A DNA stretch of 64,000 nt from Methylicorpusculum oleiharenae. Its GTDB lineage: Bacteria; Pseudomonadota; Gammaproteobacteria; Methylococcales; Methylomonadaceae. Location of the stretch: the NCBI RefSeq assembly GCF_009828925.2, contig NZ_WUTY02000001.1, forward strand, positions 3,316,492 to 3,380,491. The letters are read 5' to 3'. How positions within the stretch are numbered: the first letter of the stretch is position 1; every line of letters begins with the position of its first letter. Below are positions 1 through 8,186 of the stretch, one piece after another. The position numbers and the translations under genes were made by a program. The notes beneath the pieces are model-generated. The model did not search any database. It saw nothing but the letters and a program-made list of their open reading frames with translations, and was not told the origin of the DNA.

Positions 1-1178
1 CGAAAAGCCCAGAACATGGGGGCGACTTTTGGAATGGAAGTACGTGTTGCCGCTTCGATTTGTTCTGGCGTCGCGTCGACTACATTCGGTGTATATTTTT
101 TAAGCAATAAGCCATAGCCCAAATCATCCTGCCGGGTTGCGAACTCCGCCCTCAAAACAGGATTGGCGGCATCTTTTCTCAGCTTTTCCAAACTCTGATA
201 AGCCAACATGCCGTTTTTGATGCGTTCGCGGTTATTATCAAGAATCTGCTTGATGCCGCCTACTTTTTCATCATAAGTCCGCGTGGCAATCAGTCCCAAT
301 AGCCAGGGAAATTTGATAGCGTAATCAGTCGTCATCGTGTCTTCATTTGGAAAACCAATCAGCGTAAAAGAGGCGGGGGCTTCCTCAGTTTCCCATTCGG
401 CTTCAATGGTCGCCAGTTTGGCTTTTTGTACTTCACCCACCGTGTAGCCGCTTTCATCGCCCAAGACGATAACCGATAAAATAGAAGCCAAGCCAAACCC
501 GGCAGCGATTCGAAAAGACCGCCTGGCAAAGGCAACATCACAATTGTTCAATAAATAATAGGCACTGATACCCAATACAAACATGGATCCTGTGACATAA
601 CCGGCGGCAACGGTATGCACAAATTTGACCTGAGCAATCGGATTGAAGAAAAGATCAGGAAAACTGGTCAATTCCATGCGCATGGTTTCGAAGTTAAATT
701 CAGCGCCGACCGGATGTTGCATCCAGCCATTGGCAATTAAAATCCACAAAGCAGATAAACTCGTGCCTAATGCCAACAACCAGGTAATCATGAGATGTTG
801 TAACTGGCTTAACCGGTCCCATCCGAAGAAAAACAAGCCGACAAAGGTCGATTCCAGAAAAAAGGCCATCATCCCTTCGATGGCAAGCGGCAAACCAAAT
901 ATATCGCCAACATAATGTGAGTAGTAAGCCCAATTGGTGCCGAATTGAAATTCCATGGTAATGCCGGTTGTCACCCCCATGGCAAAATTTATGCCGAACA
1001 ACTTTCCCCAAAAGCGCGTCATATCCTTGTATATGAGTTTGTTGGTCATCACATAGACCGACTCCATAATGGCGAGCAGAAACGATAGGCCCAAGGTTAA
1101 CGGTACAAATAAAAAATGATACAAGGCTGTCAAGGCAAACTGTAGTCTCGACAATTCAACGACTTCATTGATAATCAT
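1..1178 (-). CDS. cydA: Cytochrome bd ubiquinol oxidase subunit I (partial, C-terminus outside window)
   Basis: Reading the minus strand from an ATG at 1178 gives about 392 uninterrupted residues that run off the left edge. The sequence closely follows CydA: an N-terminal segment with the haem-ligand histidine ([15 protein letters not shown]), [33 protein letters not shown], then [17 protein letters not shown] and a Q-loop ending near [13 protein letters not shown]. CydA is the haem-bearing inner-membrane subunit of the high-affinity quinol oxidase. A strong ribosome site (GAGAGGAAG) precedes the start. The upstream cydP stops four bases before it, so the two are cotranscribed. About 130 C-terminal residues and cydB should lie to the left of the window. 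Confidence 0.95.
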   Translation of the reverse strand, partial: MIINEVVELSRLQFALTALYHFLFVPLTLGLSFLLAIMESVYVMTNKLIYKDMTRFWGKLFGINFAMGVTTGITMEFQFGTNWAYYSHYVGDIFGLPLAIEGMMAFFLESTFVGLFFFGWDRLSQLQHLMITWLLALGTSLSALWILIANGWMQHPVGAEFNFETMRMELTSFPDLFFNPIAQVKFVHTVAAGYVTGSMFVLGISAYYLLNNCDVAFARRSFRIAAGFGLASILSVIVLGDESGYTVGEVQKAKLATIEAEWETEEAPASFTLIGFPNEDTMTTDYAIKFPWLLGLIATRTYDEKVGGIKQILDNNRERIKNGMLAYQSLEKLRKDAANPVLRAEFATRQDDLGYGLLLKKYTPNVVDATPEQIEAATRTSIPKVAPMFWAF

Positions 1179-1181
1179 CAG

Positions 1182-1397
1182 CTACTTCCTCTCGATTGAA
1201 CCTTCAGATTCATTAAAAAATAATGTGTGTACCCGCTGATCGTCCACCGGTTGTTTATTACCGGCAAAAAACAGCCACCAGAGACCGCTCAGTAAAATAA
1301 ATTTTACAATTAAAGCCGCAAGAATTTCTTTGCTCAACGATGTGGGAGTTAACCCCGTTAAGCCAATGAAAGCGAACGGTTTAAATTTGCTTTCCAC
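1182..1397 (-). CDS. cydP: Small cytochrome bd oxidase subunit, CydP-like
   Basis: This 71-residue protein has one membrane segment, and its segment KFILLSGLWWLFFAG followed by a V-D motif matches the CydP small-subunit family found directly upstream of cydA in Gammaproteobacteria. I chose the GTG at 1397 because AAAGGGGA lies about eight bases upstream; a longer reading to 1487 lacks such a site. It stops four bases before cydA. The family assignment comes from motif and position; no function beyond stabilising the oxidase can be claimed. Confidence 0.75.
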   Translation of the reverse strand: MESKFKPFAFIGLTGLTPTSLSKEILAALIVKFILLSGLWWLFFAGNKQPVDDQRVHTLFFNESEGSIERK

Positions 1398-1796
1398 TGC
1401 GTTTCCCCTTTCAATAAATAAGAAATTCTGCATTTTAAGTAAAAAGCTCAGAATACCTTTACAGGAACCCAAAAAAGGCCGGCACAACTCAATATGTTTT
1501 AATCCCTGTTTTTGTCGCCACGTTGCTTACTTAAAAGCTCTTCAAGCTTTCGAAATCCCTGCTAAACACGCCTCATGCTTTCTGGAAACCAGACGTTTTT
1601 TCGATTAGATAAGAGTATATTATTATCTTCTAATATTATAAGATCATTCAAGCTAATTTACCTTGCGTGAAACACACATAAAGACAGTTTAGAAAGATTA
1701 AACCGTTCAATCGGCCTAAAATTAGAAGTATGAGTTATCTCGCGAACTGATAGTCTTACTGTATTTGACCTAAAGTACCAAAAAGGAAACAACCGC
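1398..1796. promoter_or_regulatory. Divergent intergenic region between cydP and the DUF599 gene
   Basis: The 399 bases hold the divergent promoters of cydPA (minus) and the DUF599 gene (plus). The stretch 1610-1660 is very AT-rich and is the likely promoter core, but no FNR or ArcA box could be called with confidence. Positions 1581-1609 carry one arm of a perfect inverted repeat whose partner is at 6254-6282. No additional gene is supported. Confidence 0.4.
1550..1609 (-). repeat. Dispersed intergenic repeat, copy A (inverted relative to copy at 6254)
   Basis: Positions 1581-1609 are the exact reverse complement of 6254-6282 (29 of 29 bases). Beyond that core the similarity continues in decayed form for about 30 more bases (1551-1580 against 6283-6312, roughly 21 of 30 positions). 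This marks two copies of one dispersed element in opposite orientation. Confidence 0.8.
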
Positions 1797-2441
1797 ATGT
1801 CTTACGATATCATTGCTTTTATAGTCTGTTTCCTGCTGGTATTGGCTTATTATGTCTATTTAAAACGGCGCACCCGGCTTGAACCGGAGTCAAGCCTGCA
1901 TTCGCTAAATTCCACTATCCGGGAGCAATGGGTGGAAATGGTGATGACGAGAGGCAATATGGAAATACTGGCTATTCAAACTTTGCGCAACTCTGTCATG
2001 GCGGCAAACTTCATGGCAACAACCGCCATATTGTTGATAATCGGAACCTTAAACTTAAGTGAAAAAATTGGGTCCTGGGCACTCGCTTGGCATCCATCAC
2101 ATTTAGCAGTATCCGTATCCACCGAATTATGGCAACTAAAACTAGGATTATTGCTTCTCAATTTTTCTATTGCCTTTTATTGTTTCTCGATGGCAATACG
2201 TTACTTTAATCATGTCGGCTATATGATTAATGTTCCCGGTTTAGGGTCGACGGATAACGTTTTGTTTAAAAAAACGTGTGCCTTTTTAAACAAAGCAGGC
2301 AGTTTTTATACCTTGGGAACTCGTTCTTTCTTTTTCAGCCTCCCGATCATTTTGTGGTTTTTCGGCCCGTATTTTTTGATGCTGGGTACGATTGGACTAC
2401 TTTGCGGTCTGGCTATGCTCGATAAGGTACCCGGTCATTAG
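1797..2441 (+). CDS. DUF599 family membrane protein
   Basis: This 214-residue protein fits the DUF599 family: a short N-terminal anchor, a conserved REQWVEMVM segment, an NSVMAANFMATTAILLI membrane helix, RYFNHVGYMINVP, and a C-terminal TLGTRSFFFSLPIILWFFGP helix pair. Four hydrophobic helices are visible. AAAGGAAAC precedes the ATG. The function of this family is not known. It stands alone between cydP (divergent) and a minus-strand gene, so it is probably monocistronic. Confidence 0.8.
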   Translation: MSYDIIAFIVCFLLVLAYYVYLKRRTRLEPESSLHSLNSTIREQWVEMVMTRGNMEILAIQTLRNSVMAANFMATTAILLIIGTLNLSEKIGSWALAWHPSHLAVSVSTELWQLKLGLLLLNFSIAFYCFSMAIRYFNHVGYMINVPGLGSTDNVLFKKTCAFLNKAGSFYTLGTRSFFFSLPIILWFFGPYFLMLGTIGLLCGLAMLDKVPGH

Positions 2442-2837
2442 CCTTTAAATAATCCGGGGTTTGCCAATAGCTTTCTTTGTGTTCTTCTTTGGAGTTAAAG
2501 CCATACGATATTTGGCTTGGAAAATAACTTGGCTGTTATTCAAAAGTCTTTTTTTGTCTATAGCGCCTCTAATGAAAAGTTAAGTTACTCAAAAATCGCA
2601 AACCGATTTGAGTAAATAATTTCCTGCCGATTGTAAAAATGCCTCATCTTTTCTTGTGGCACCAGTTGGCTCAACAACCTAACATCAGGTCTTTTCTTGT
2701 ATTTTTAAATTAAAAAGAAAGATAAATGATCTTGAGAATATTCTGGCCCTTCCGAAAAAAAACAAAAATAATTCAATTGACAAGGTTTTACTTTTGACCG
2801 CAGATCCTGAAGATGGCAGCATTTCCCTTCTTGGCTG
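2442..2837. other. Convergent intergenic region, nothing recognised
   Basis: This 396-base gap lies between the ends of two converging genes. It is AT-rich with no open frame of credible composition. No hairpin followed by a T tract convincing enough to call a terminator was seen. Confidence 0.4.
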
Positions 2838-5000
2838 TTATCCCTGAAAAGCATCCTGAAGCCTGACCAGCCAAGGCGTGTCAGAATCGGGGTCGACATG
2901 AAACGACAGTGAAGCGGATTTGTGCACCAGTCCTGCTTCATAGGAGGCATTGGGGTTCAATTGACGTTTTTCGATAAAATCCACCAAACGGCGGGCATTA
3001 TAAATTGCCAAGACTTTATTTCCGTTAGTGATCAAATAAGCGGCATTATTTTCGCCGCGTTCAGGATTGCGATTAATCAGTTCTTTCAATAAATTTTTAT
3101 CATCAGCGGAAAAGTTTCTGTAAACAGAATCTTCCCTGTTTTTGCTCAACCCGGTCAGATATTTTGCCAGTGATCCCGATTGCTGGTGTTCTTTGATCAT
3201 GTCGATTTCATGATCGGACAACTCGAAGCTTTCGGCCACCAGATACTGATTTGTTCTATCACCATCATTGGCAAACAAAACGATTTTATCCAGATTCATG
3301 TCGTCAAACGCATTTAGAAATGATTCGGGTGCGTGGATATGTTTGTAAATGGTAATAACCCAGGGCAGGGCGCGGCCGGTTTTGCCGAAACGCTTTTTGA
3401 CACTGCCCACCACCGACAACCTTGATAGTTCGTGTTCGCGGCCCTCGGGTTTTACCAGAAAGGCATCGACGGCGATAATTTGTGTTGTAAAGCCCGCCTG
3501 TTTAAAGTTGGCGATGATGCCTGAATAGCGAGGGCTATAGGGGATTCCCGTGCCGTCATACATCAGATTGATACGATGCTGTTTGGCCCGCATGGCGACT
3601 GAATCGCGCAGCCGGTTGGCAAACGGTTCTACATAGACGTAATCATCACTGTGATGATTGGCGGCGGTCAGCACTTTGTACAAATCACTTTTTTTACGGA
3701 AATCATCCAAAGAAGCGATAACGTAATTGCCGCCACAACTGGCGTGCGCAATTTCTTGTACGGCGGTTTTTCCTGCGCCTGCACCCCCCATTGCCATAAA
3801 GAGTTTGGGGTTCGAGTCGGGCGTTTTACCGGAAAAAATCTCAGCTTCTGCGGCATCCAGAATGCGGATGACTTTGGCCAGTCTTTCATAAGCGATTTCG
3901 ACACTTCGGACCAAACGCTGGTCGCCATTTGCTGCTTTAATCAGTTCTTGTTTCAGTACTTCGTTGTTTGCCAACACAAAAACCGGTTTTTTTTCACCCA
4001 CACATTCTCTGATTAATTCCTGTAATTCGATATGGCTGGGTGAGCGCAGCCCCGTCAGCATGTTGATATCCAGGCAGAACAAAGGTGCTGACCCGGTATC
4101 ACCCAGCGTGATACCGTCAATTTCGGTTTTACCCGGCTGACGCAAATCTTCGGTTCCCGGCAGATAGCCGATGATGTTTTCAGGTGTGCAATAAGGGTAA
4201 TCCGCTATATGTTTGCCGGCTATAAATAATTCTTCACGAATCAACTCAATCGGCATTAAAGCGCCATTAACGGTCACAAGACATTTAACACCGTCGGCTG
4301 TGGTGTGCGACAAAAAAGGAATGCCTGAAATAAACTTTTTATTTTCCGGCCATTTACCGTAGCCGTTGGGCGTATTATTAAGGACTTTGTTACGTAATGG
4401 GTCCAAAGCATGCAGGAAAGCGATGGTCAACAAGGGATGAGCTGAATCGGGGCCATGCAAAGCCTGAGAATCGTTTTGATCAATACGCCGAAAATCGATG
4501 CCATGAGGATAAACGCTTTTAAATGCAGGCAATTTACCCAATAAAGTAATAAACAGATCCAGCGTGATTCGGTTTCCATAGCCAAACGGCCTGACTTCGC
4601 GCATTTTGGCATAAAAATCAGCGAGTCTTTCCGCAATAGTCTCGGTATAAATTACAAAACCATTGTTGTCGAAAATCGCAGTATCCCTGTTGTTGTCCTC
4701 ATCGAGGACCAGACGGGCTATGGTTTTCCGGAATTTTTGACGATTATCCGCATCGACAATTGTTCCGGGCCGATGGCTCACCGTGGTTTGCTCCCGCCAG
4801 TCCTGAAACATTTCCCGGTGTATCCTGGAAAACAGTCCGGTGAGATAAGTAACACGCTTGGTAACGTCATGAGAAATTGTGCCTTCAGCTTCCAGTTGTA
4901 AGCTGGCGAGCACTTGACAGCCTCGGCCAATTGCCAGAGCAGTACGCAGTTTTTTTAGCCGATCATGCGAGGAAATAAAGGGGGCGCGATTTTTATTCAT
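2838..5000 (-). CDS. Fic-like / zeta-toxin-like kinase fusion protein
   Basis: This 720-residue protein has two recognisable parts. Residues 57-155 resemble a Fic fold: RIHREMFQDWR near 59-69 recalls the family's IHR-LFQD-Y segment, and RPFGYGNRITLD at 137-148 sits where Fic enzymes carry HPFxxGNGR. The catalytic histidine is replaced by arginine and the second glycine is missing. Residues 398-560 resemble the zeta toxin/polynucleotide kinase fold: Walker A GGAGAGKT at 405-412, then SLDDFR near 430 and LMYDGTG near 479-485. The linker and the last 150 residues match nothing I know. It appears monocistronic with no antitoxin gene beside it. Zeta proteins phosphorylate UDP-sugars and Fic proteins transfer AMP; activity here is unknown. 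Confidence 0.65.
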   Translation of the reverse strand: MNKNRAPFISSHDRLKKLRTALAIGRGCQVLASLQLEAEGTISHDVTKRVTYLTGLFSRIHREMFQDWREQTTVSHRPGTIVDADNRQKFRKTIARLVLDEDNNRDTAIFDNNGFVIYTETIAERLADFYAKMREVRPFGYGNRITLDLFITLLGKLPAFKSVYPHGIDFRRIDQNDSQALHGPDSAHPLLTIAFLHALDPLRNKVLNNTPNGYGKWPENKKFISGIPFLSHTTADGVKCLVTVNGALMPIELIREELFIAGKHIADYPYCTPENIIGYLPGTEDLRQPGKTEIDGITLGDTGSAPLFCLDINMLTGLRSPSHIELQELIRECVGEKKPVFVLANNEVLKQELIKAANGDQRLVRSVEIAYERLAKVIRILDAAEAEIFSGKTPDSNPKLFMAMGGAGAGKTAVQEIAHASCGGNYVIASLDDFRKKSDLYKVLTAANHHSDDYVYVEPFANRLRDSVAMRAKQHRINLMYDGTGIPYSPRYSGIIANFKQAGFTTQIIAVDAFLVKPEGREHELSRLSVVGSVKKRFGKTGRALPWVITIYKHIHAPESFLNAFDDMNLDKIVLFANDGDRTNQYLVAESFELSDHEIDMIKEHQQSGSLAKYLTGLSKNREDSVYRNFSADDKNLLKELINRNPERGENNAAYLITNGNKVLAIYNARRLVDFIEKRQLNPNASYEAGLVHKSASLSFHVDPDSDTPWLVRLQDAFQG

Positions 5001-5126
5001 GGTTCATAGACAGGCCAAGAGAAATCGGGGTCAGTGGGTACTTTAGGGTTAAATAAAACAGCTATCAGCATACTCCCGTTTCAAGGTGCGGAAAAGCCCT
5101 TATATTTTTGTAGCTATTGGCTTATG

Positions 5127-6152
5127 TCAGCAAATCCGTGGTAAGGGGTCGTCTTCCAATTGTTCAAGCAGCCGTTCGCCGCCGATGGTGGTTTCCAATA
5201 TGACGTGCTTACGCCCATCTTCAATCCGACCGATAATAGCCGCGTCGGTATAGCCCCAGGCATGAAGCGCCGACAATGACTGATTGGCATGCTCAGGGTC
5301 AACAACAGCAACAACGCGGCCTTCGTTGGCCATATAGAGAGGATCGTAGCCCAATATTTCCGAAACGGCTTTGACTTGATCGTGGACAGGAATTGACGAC
5401 TCTAACAGACGAACAGTTTTGTTACAGGCTTGAGTTATTTCGTGCATGACCGTTGCAACTCCGCCTCGGGTGGGGTCGCGCATAAAAGCCAGGCCGGGTA
5501 AAGCCATCAGGATACGGGTAATAGGCAGCACACTGGCCGCATCCGATTGCAACGTGCCGCTGAGGCCGAATTGTTCGCGGGCTAGCATGACTGCTGTGCC
5601 GTGGTCTCCTGCCGTGCCACTCAATAAAATGAGATCGCCGGTTTTGATTTGTTTCAAACCCAGGTTGCTGGCCGTTTTTCTAAAGCCCACGCCTGTGGTC
5701 GAAAAATAAATTCCACCTCCCTCGCCGCGTTTTAAGACTTTGGTATCACCGGCAACGACAGCTATCTTGCATTCCCGGCAGGCATTCGCCATGCTGTTCA
5801 GTACCCGGTCAAGCACGCTGATTTCAAGCCCTTCTTCAATGAATGCAGTCAATGTCATATACAGCGGTTCAGCGCCCGATACAGCAAGATCATTAACCGT
5901 TCCGTAAACCGCGAGACTGCCGATTGTACCGCCCGGAAACTCCAGGGGTTCTACCGTATAGCCATCTGTTGTAATGAGTAAATCATCAGTAGCGACGGGT
6001 ATTTTGAGAGTGGCTGCATCGCTTTGAATATCGAGCGTATCGATGGCCAGGTGCCTGGCGAAGAGTTTTTCTATCAGTTCGCGCATGCGCCGTCCGCCGT
6101 TGCCGTGAGCAAGACTGATATGAGTATCGGGAAATTGGATGGGTGAGTTCAT
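5127..6152 (-). CDS. hypE: Hydrogenase maturation protein HypE
   Basis: This 341-residue protein is a full-length HypE of the PurM/SelD fold. HypE dehydrates its own carbamoylated C-terminal cysteine to a thiocyanate that supplies CN to the Fe of [NiFe] hydrogenase. Visible hallmarks are AHGNGGRRM, the TTDGYTVEPLEFPGG segment, VAGDTKV, FMRDPTRGGVA, and the essential C-terminus PRIC with its final cysteine. It points away from hypCABD, unlike the common hypABCDE order. The intervening 357 bases contain a dispersed repeat. Confidence 0.97.
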   Translation of the reverse strand: MNSPIQFPDTHISLAHGNGGRRMRELIEKLFARHLAIDTLDIQSDAATLKIPVATDDLLITTDGYTVEPLEFPGGTIGSLAVYGTVNDLAVSGAEPLYMTLTAFIEEGLEISVLDRVLNSMANACRECKIAVVAGDTKVLKRGEGGGIYFSTTGVGFRKTASNLGLKQIKTGDLILLSGTAGDHGTAVMLAREQFGLSGTLQSDAASVLPITRILMALPGLAFMRDPTRGGVATVMHEITQACNKTVRLLESSIPVHDQVKAVSEILGYDPLYMANEGRVVAVVDPEHANQSLSALHAWGYTDAAIIGRIEDGRKHVILETTIGGERLLEQLEDDPLPRIC

Positions 6153-6253
6153 GTTAAACTTGTATAAAGTAGGTCGTTATTCATTTTGAATGAACAGCTG
6201 ATGGATTTGAAAAGTGATCGATAGGGTTAGAAAATAAGTTTGATTTACTCCTT

Positions 6254-6390
6254 TCTAATCGAAAAAACGTCTGGTTTCCAGATGGTGTGGGGTGTGTTTG
6301 GCGAGGATGTCGGCAGCAGGGAAGCTGCGGTCAAGCCCCCATGGACGGGTTCACGGTGGTTCTCGACAGACACATCCCGCATCATTAGCC
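6254..6390 (+). repeat. Dispersed intergenic repeat, copy B, between hypE and hypC
   Basis: It begins with the 29-base core (6254-6282) that is inverted at 1581-1609, followed by a GC-richer tail containing a GCAGCAGGGAAGCTGC palindrome (6313-6328). The 73-residue open frame across it (6240-6461) has the low-complexity look of a repeat read as protein and is not called as a gene. It sits in the divergent hypE/hypC promoter region. Confidence 0.65.
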
Positions 6391-6509
6391 ACGTCGAACG
6401 ACTTTTCAGTATGGAAGGCGTAAATCGCTATCAGAGACATAAAAAGGGCCCTATTGTTTAAAGTCGTGTCGTGAGTTTTAATGAGTATATAACAGAATGA
6501 GGTAGTGCG

Positions 6510-6746
6510 ATGTGCCTGGCTTTTCCAATGCAGATTGTTGAAATTAATGGTTTTGAAGCCCGTTGTTTATTTAAAGGGATACAGCGCACGGTTAATTTGT
6601 TTTTATTACAGGATGAAGAGATCCAGGTGGGTGATTACGTTCTGATTCATGTTGGTTATGCGCTGCAGAAAGTTGATGAAGAGGAGGCCTTTTCCACCTG
6701 GGAATTGCTGGATCAACTCGCCGTCAATGAATCAGACTATGCATGA
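6510..6746 (+). CDS. hypC: Hydrogenase maturation chaperone HypC/HybG
   Basis: This 78-residue protein starts MCLAFP, with the invariant Cys2 that holds the Fe(CN)2CO unit together with HypD and then binds the hydrogenase large-subunit precursor. The usual P-G after the MCLA segment is P-M here. Length and the VGDYVLIHVGYAL core are typical. A GAGGTAG ribosome site precedes the ATG. It overlaps hypA by eight bases, so the two are translationally coupled. Confidence 0.95.
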   Translation: MCLAFPMQIVEINGFEARCLFKGIQRTVNLFLLQDEEIQVGDYVLIHVGYALQKVDEEEAFSTWELLDQLAVNESDYA

Positions 6747-7089
6747 ATTGTCGCTGTGTGATGATTTGATCAGACAGGTTCAATTGCTTGCGGATCAGCA
6801 TCATGCTCAAAATATCGCGCGAGTTACTGTCAGTTTAGGCACATTATCAGGTGTCGAGCCGGTTTTGCTAGTCCAGGCATTTGAAATTCTCAAAGCGGGA
6901 ACTGCCGCGTCGAATGCCCGTCTGATCATTAACACCGTACCGGTCAGAATTAGATGCGATCATTGCGGACGTGAAGCCGATGTTGATCCCAATAGACTTA
7001 TATGCCCGGCATGCAAAAGTTTGGATACGCAACTGCTCAGTGGCAGCGAGTTCATCTTGAGTCAGGTTGAGCTTTTTGTGGCGTCCTGA
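6739..7089 (+). CDS. hypA: Hydrogenase nickel incorporation protein HypA
   Basis: This 116-residue protein delivers nickel with HypB. The family's N-terminus is MHELS, with His2 a nickel ligand, so I placed the start at the ATG at 6739 inside the end of hypC rather than at 6649 or 6727. A zinc site is formed by CDHC and CPAC near residues 74-92. It overlaps hypC by eight bases and is separated from hypB by 248 bases that hold a palindromic repeat. Confidence 0.95.
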   Translation: MHELSLCDDLIRQVQLLADQHHAQNIARVTVSLGTLSGVEPVLLVQAFEILKAGTAASNARLIINTVPVRIRCDHCGREADVDPNRLICPACKSLDTQLLSGSEFILSQVELFVAS

Positions 7090-7149
7090 ATGGATGCGGC
7101 AGGTAATCGGTCGGCGCTCTCATTTGAAAGAGTAAGAATTTAAGATTGG

Positions 7150-7312
7150 TAACTACTCGCCCCCTTGGAATAGCGGGTGTAGGTGATTGATTGAAAAGGC
7201 TTCTGCAACAGGGATGCTGCAGAGAGCTACAGGGAAGTATTCATGCGTCCTTTGAAATCAAGCACCTACACCCAAAAAATGGGGGGTAAGTAGATACTTA
7301 GTTTGAACCAAT
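7150..7312 (+). repeat. Palindromic intergenic repeat family, copy 1 (hypA-hypB gap)
   Basis: The core at 7175-7273 opens with GGGTGTAGGTG and closes with its exact reverse complement CACCTACACCC. A second, imperfect arm (ATTGATTGAAA against TTTGAAATCAA) extends the stem, and C-rich and G-rich tracts lie outside it (7160-7165 and 7280-7286). A shorter copy lies at 11147-11297. The similarity extends outside the palindrome on both sides, ending near TAGTTTGAA. In RNA it would form a long hairpin inside the hyp operon. Confidence 0.8.
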
Positions 7313-7337
7313 CCATTCAAGTTAAGGGTTAAAACAG

Positions 7338-8174
7338 ATGTGTACTACCTGTGGTTGTCAAATTACATCAGGAAACGAGTCTCAGATTCCAGTGGAAAAG
7401 TCGGCTGACGGGGGGGCAACTTCCGTTTTGACCCGGCTGATGGCCGGTAACGATCTGCAGGCTGACCATAATCGCATGCATTTTGATCAACTGGGTGTTT
7501 TGGTCATTAACTTAATGTCTTCGCCCGGCTCGGGTAAAACCGCATTACTTGAAGCCACGATTGTGCAGGGTCGGGAAAGGTTTCGAATGGCCGTGATTGA
7601 AGGGGATCTGGAAACTGAAAATGATGCACTGCGCATCCGCGCACACGGTGTTCAGGCGCACCAAATCACAACCGGTTCGGCATGCCATCTGGATGCCCAT
7701 TTAGTCCACGAGGCGCTGCATAAAATCGACTTTTCAGGCATTGATGTGCTATTTATTGAGAATGTCGGTAATCTTGTTTGTCCTGCCAGTTTTGATTTAG
7801 GTCATCATCTCAATGTGATTCTGTTGTCCGTTGCGGAAGGGGATGACAAACCAGCCAAATATCCGGTGATGTTCCGCGCGGCGGATGTGATGCTGATTAC
7901 CAAAACAGATTTGTCGCCCTATCTGGATGAGTTCTCAAATGAAAGGGCAGCGCAAAATTTACGCAATCTGGCCAATCAGGTACCGATTTTTCATTTGTCC
8001 GCACGGAACGGAGAGGGCATCGATGTCTGGTTGGACTGGATGGAAGAGCAGATTCAGCTTCAAAAGCAACACGTTAAAAATCGGCCTTCATTCCGGCCTG
8101 TGCGACAGCCTGATGCCGGGTTGCATGCAACCCGCATTTTATTAAGCCCCGTCCATCCTGTAAGCAAGTCATAG
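7338..8174 (+). CDS. hypB: Hydrogenase nickel incorporation GTPase HypB
   Basis: This 278-residue protein is the GTPase that drives nickel transfer from HypA into the hydrogenase active site. It carries the N-terminal high-affinity nickel motif CTTCGC (residues 2-7), the P-loop SSPGSGKT at 61-68, and the G-domain metal ligands Cys116-His117 and Cys149 (in ENVGNLVCP). There is no histidine-rich storage stretch. It is followed after 12 bases by hypD. The C-terminal 35 residues, past the usual end of the domain, look unstructured. Confidence 0.97.
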   Translation: MCTTCGCQITSGNESQIPVEKSADGGATSVLTRLMAGNDLQADHNRMHFDQLGVLVINLMSSPGSGKTALLEATIVQGRERFRMAVIEGDLETENDALRIRAHGVQAHQITTGSACHLDAHLVHEALHKIDFSGIDVLFIENVGNLVCPASFDLGHHLNVILLSVAEGDDKPAKYPVMFRAADVMLITKTDLSPYLDEFSNERAAQNLRNLANQVPIFHLSARNGEGIDVWLDWMEEQIQLQKQHVKNRPSFRPVRQPDAGLHATRILLSPVHPVSKS

Positions 8175-8186
8175 AGAGAGCAGATA

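Noticed and set aside
700-1011. 103-residue minus-strand frame inside cydA
   Set aside because: It is an out-of-frame reading of cydA, whose own frame gives a clear CydA sequence.
6240-6461. 73-residue plus-strand frame in the hypE-hypC gap
   Set aside because: It spans a dispersed repeat, begins just before the 29-base core, and has no ribosome site or family.
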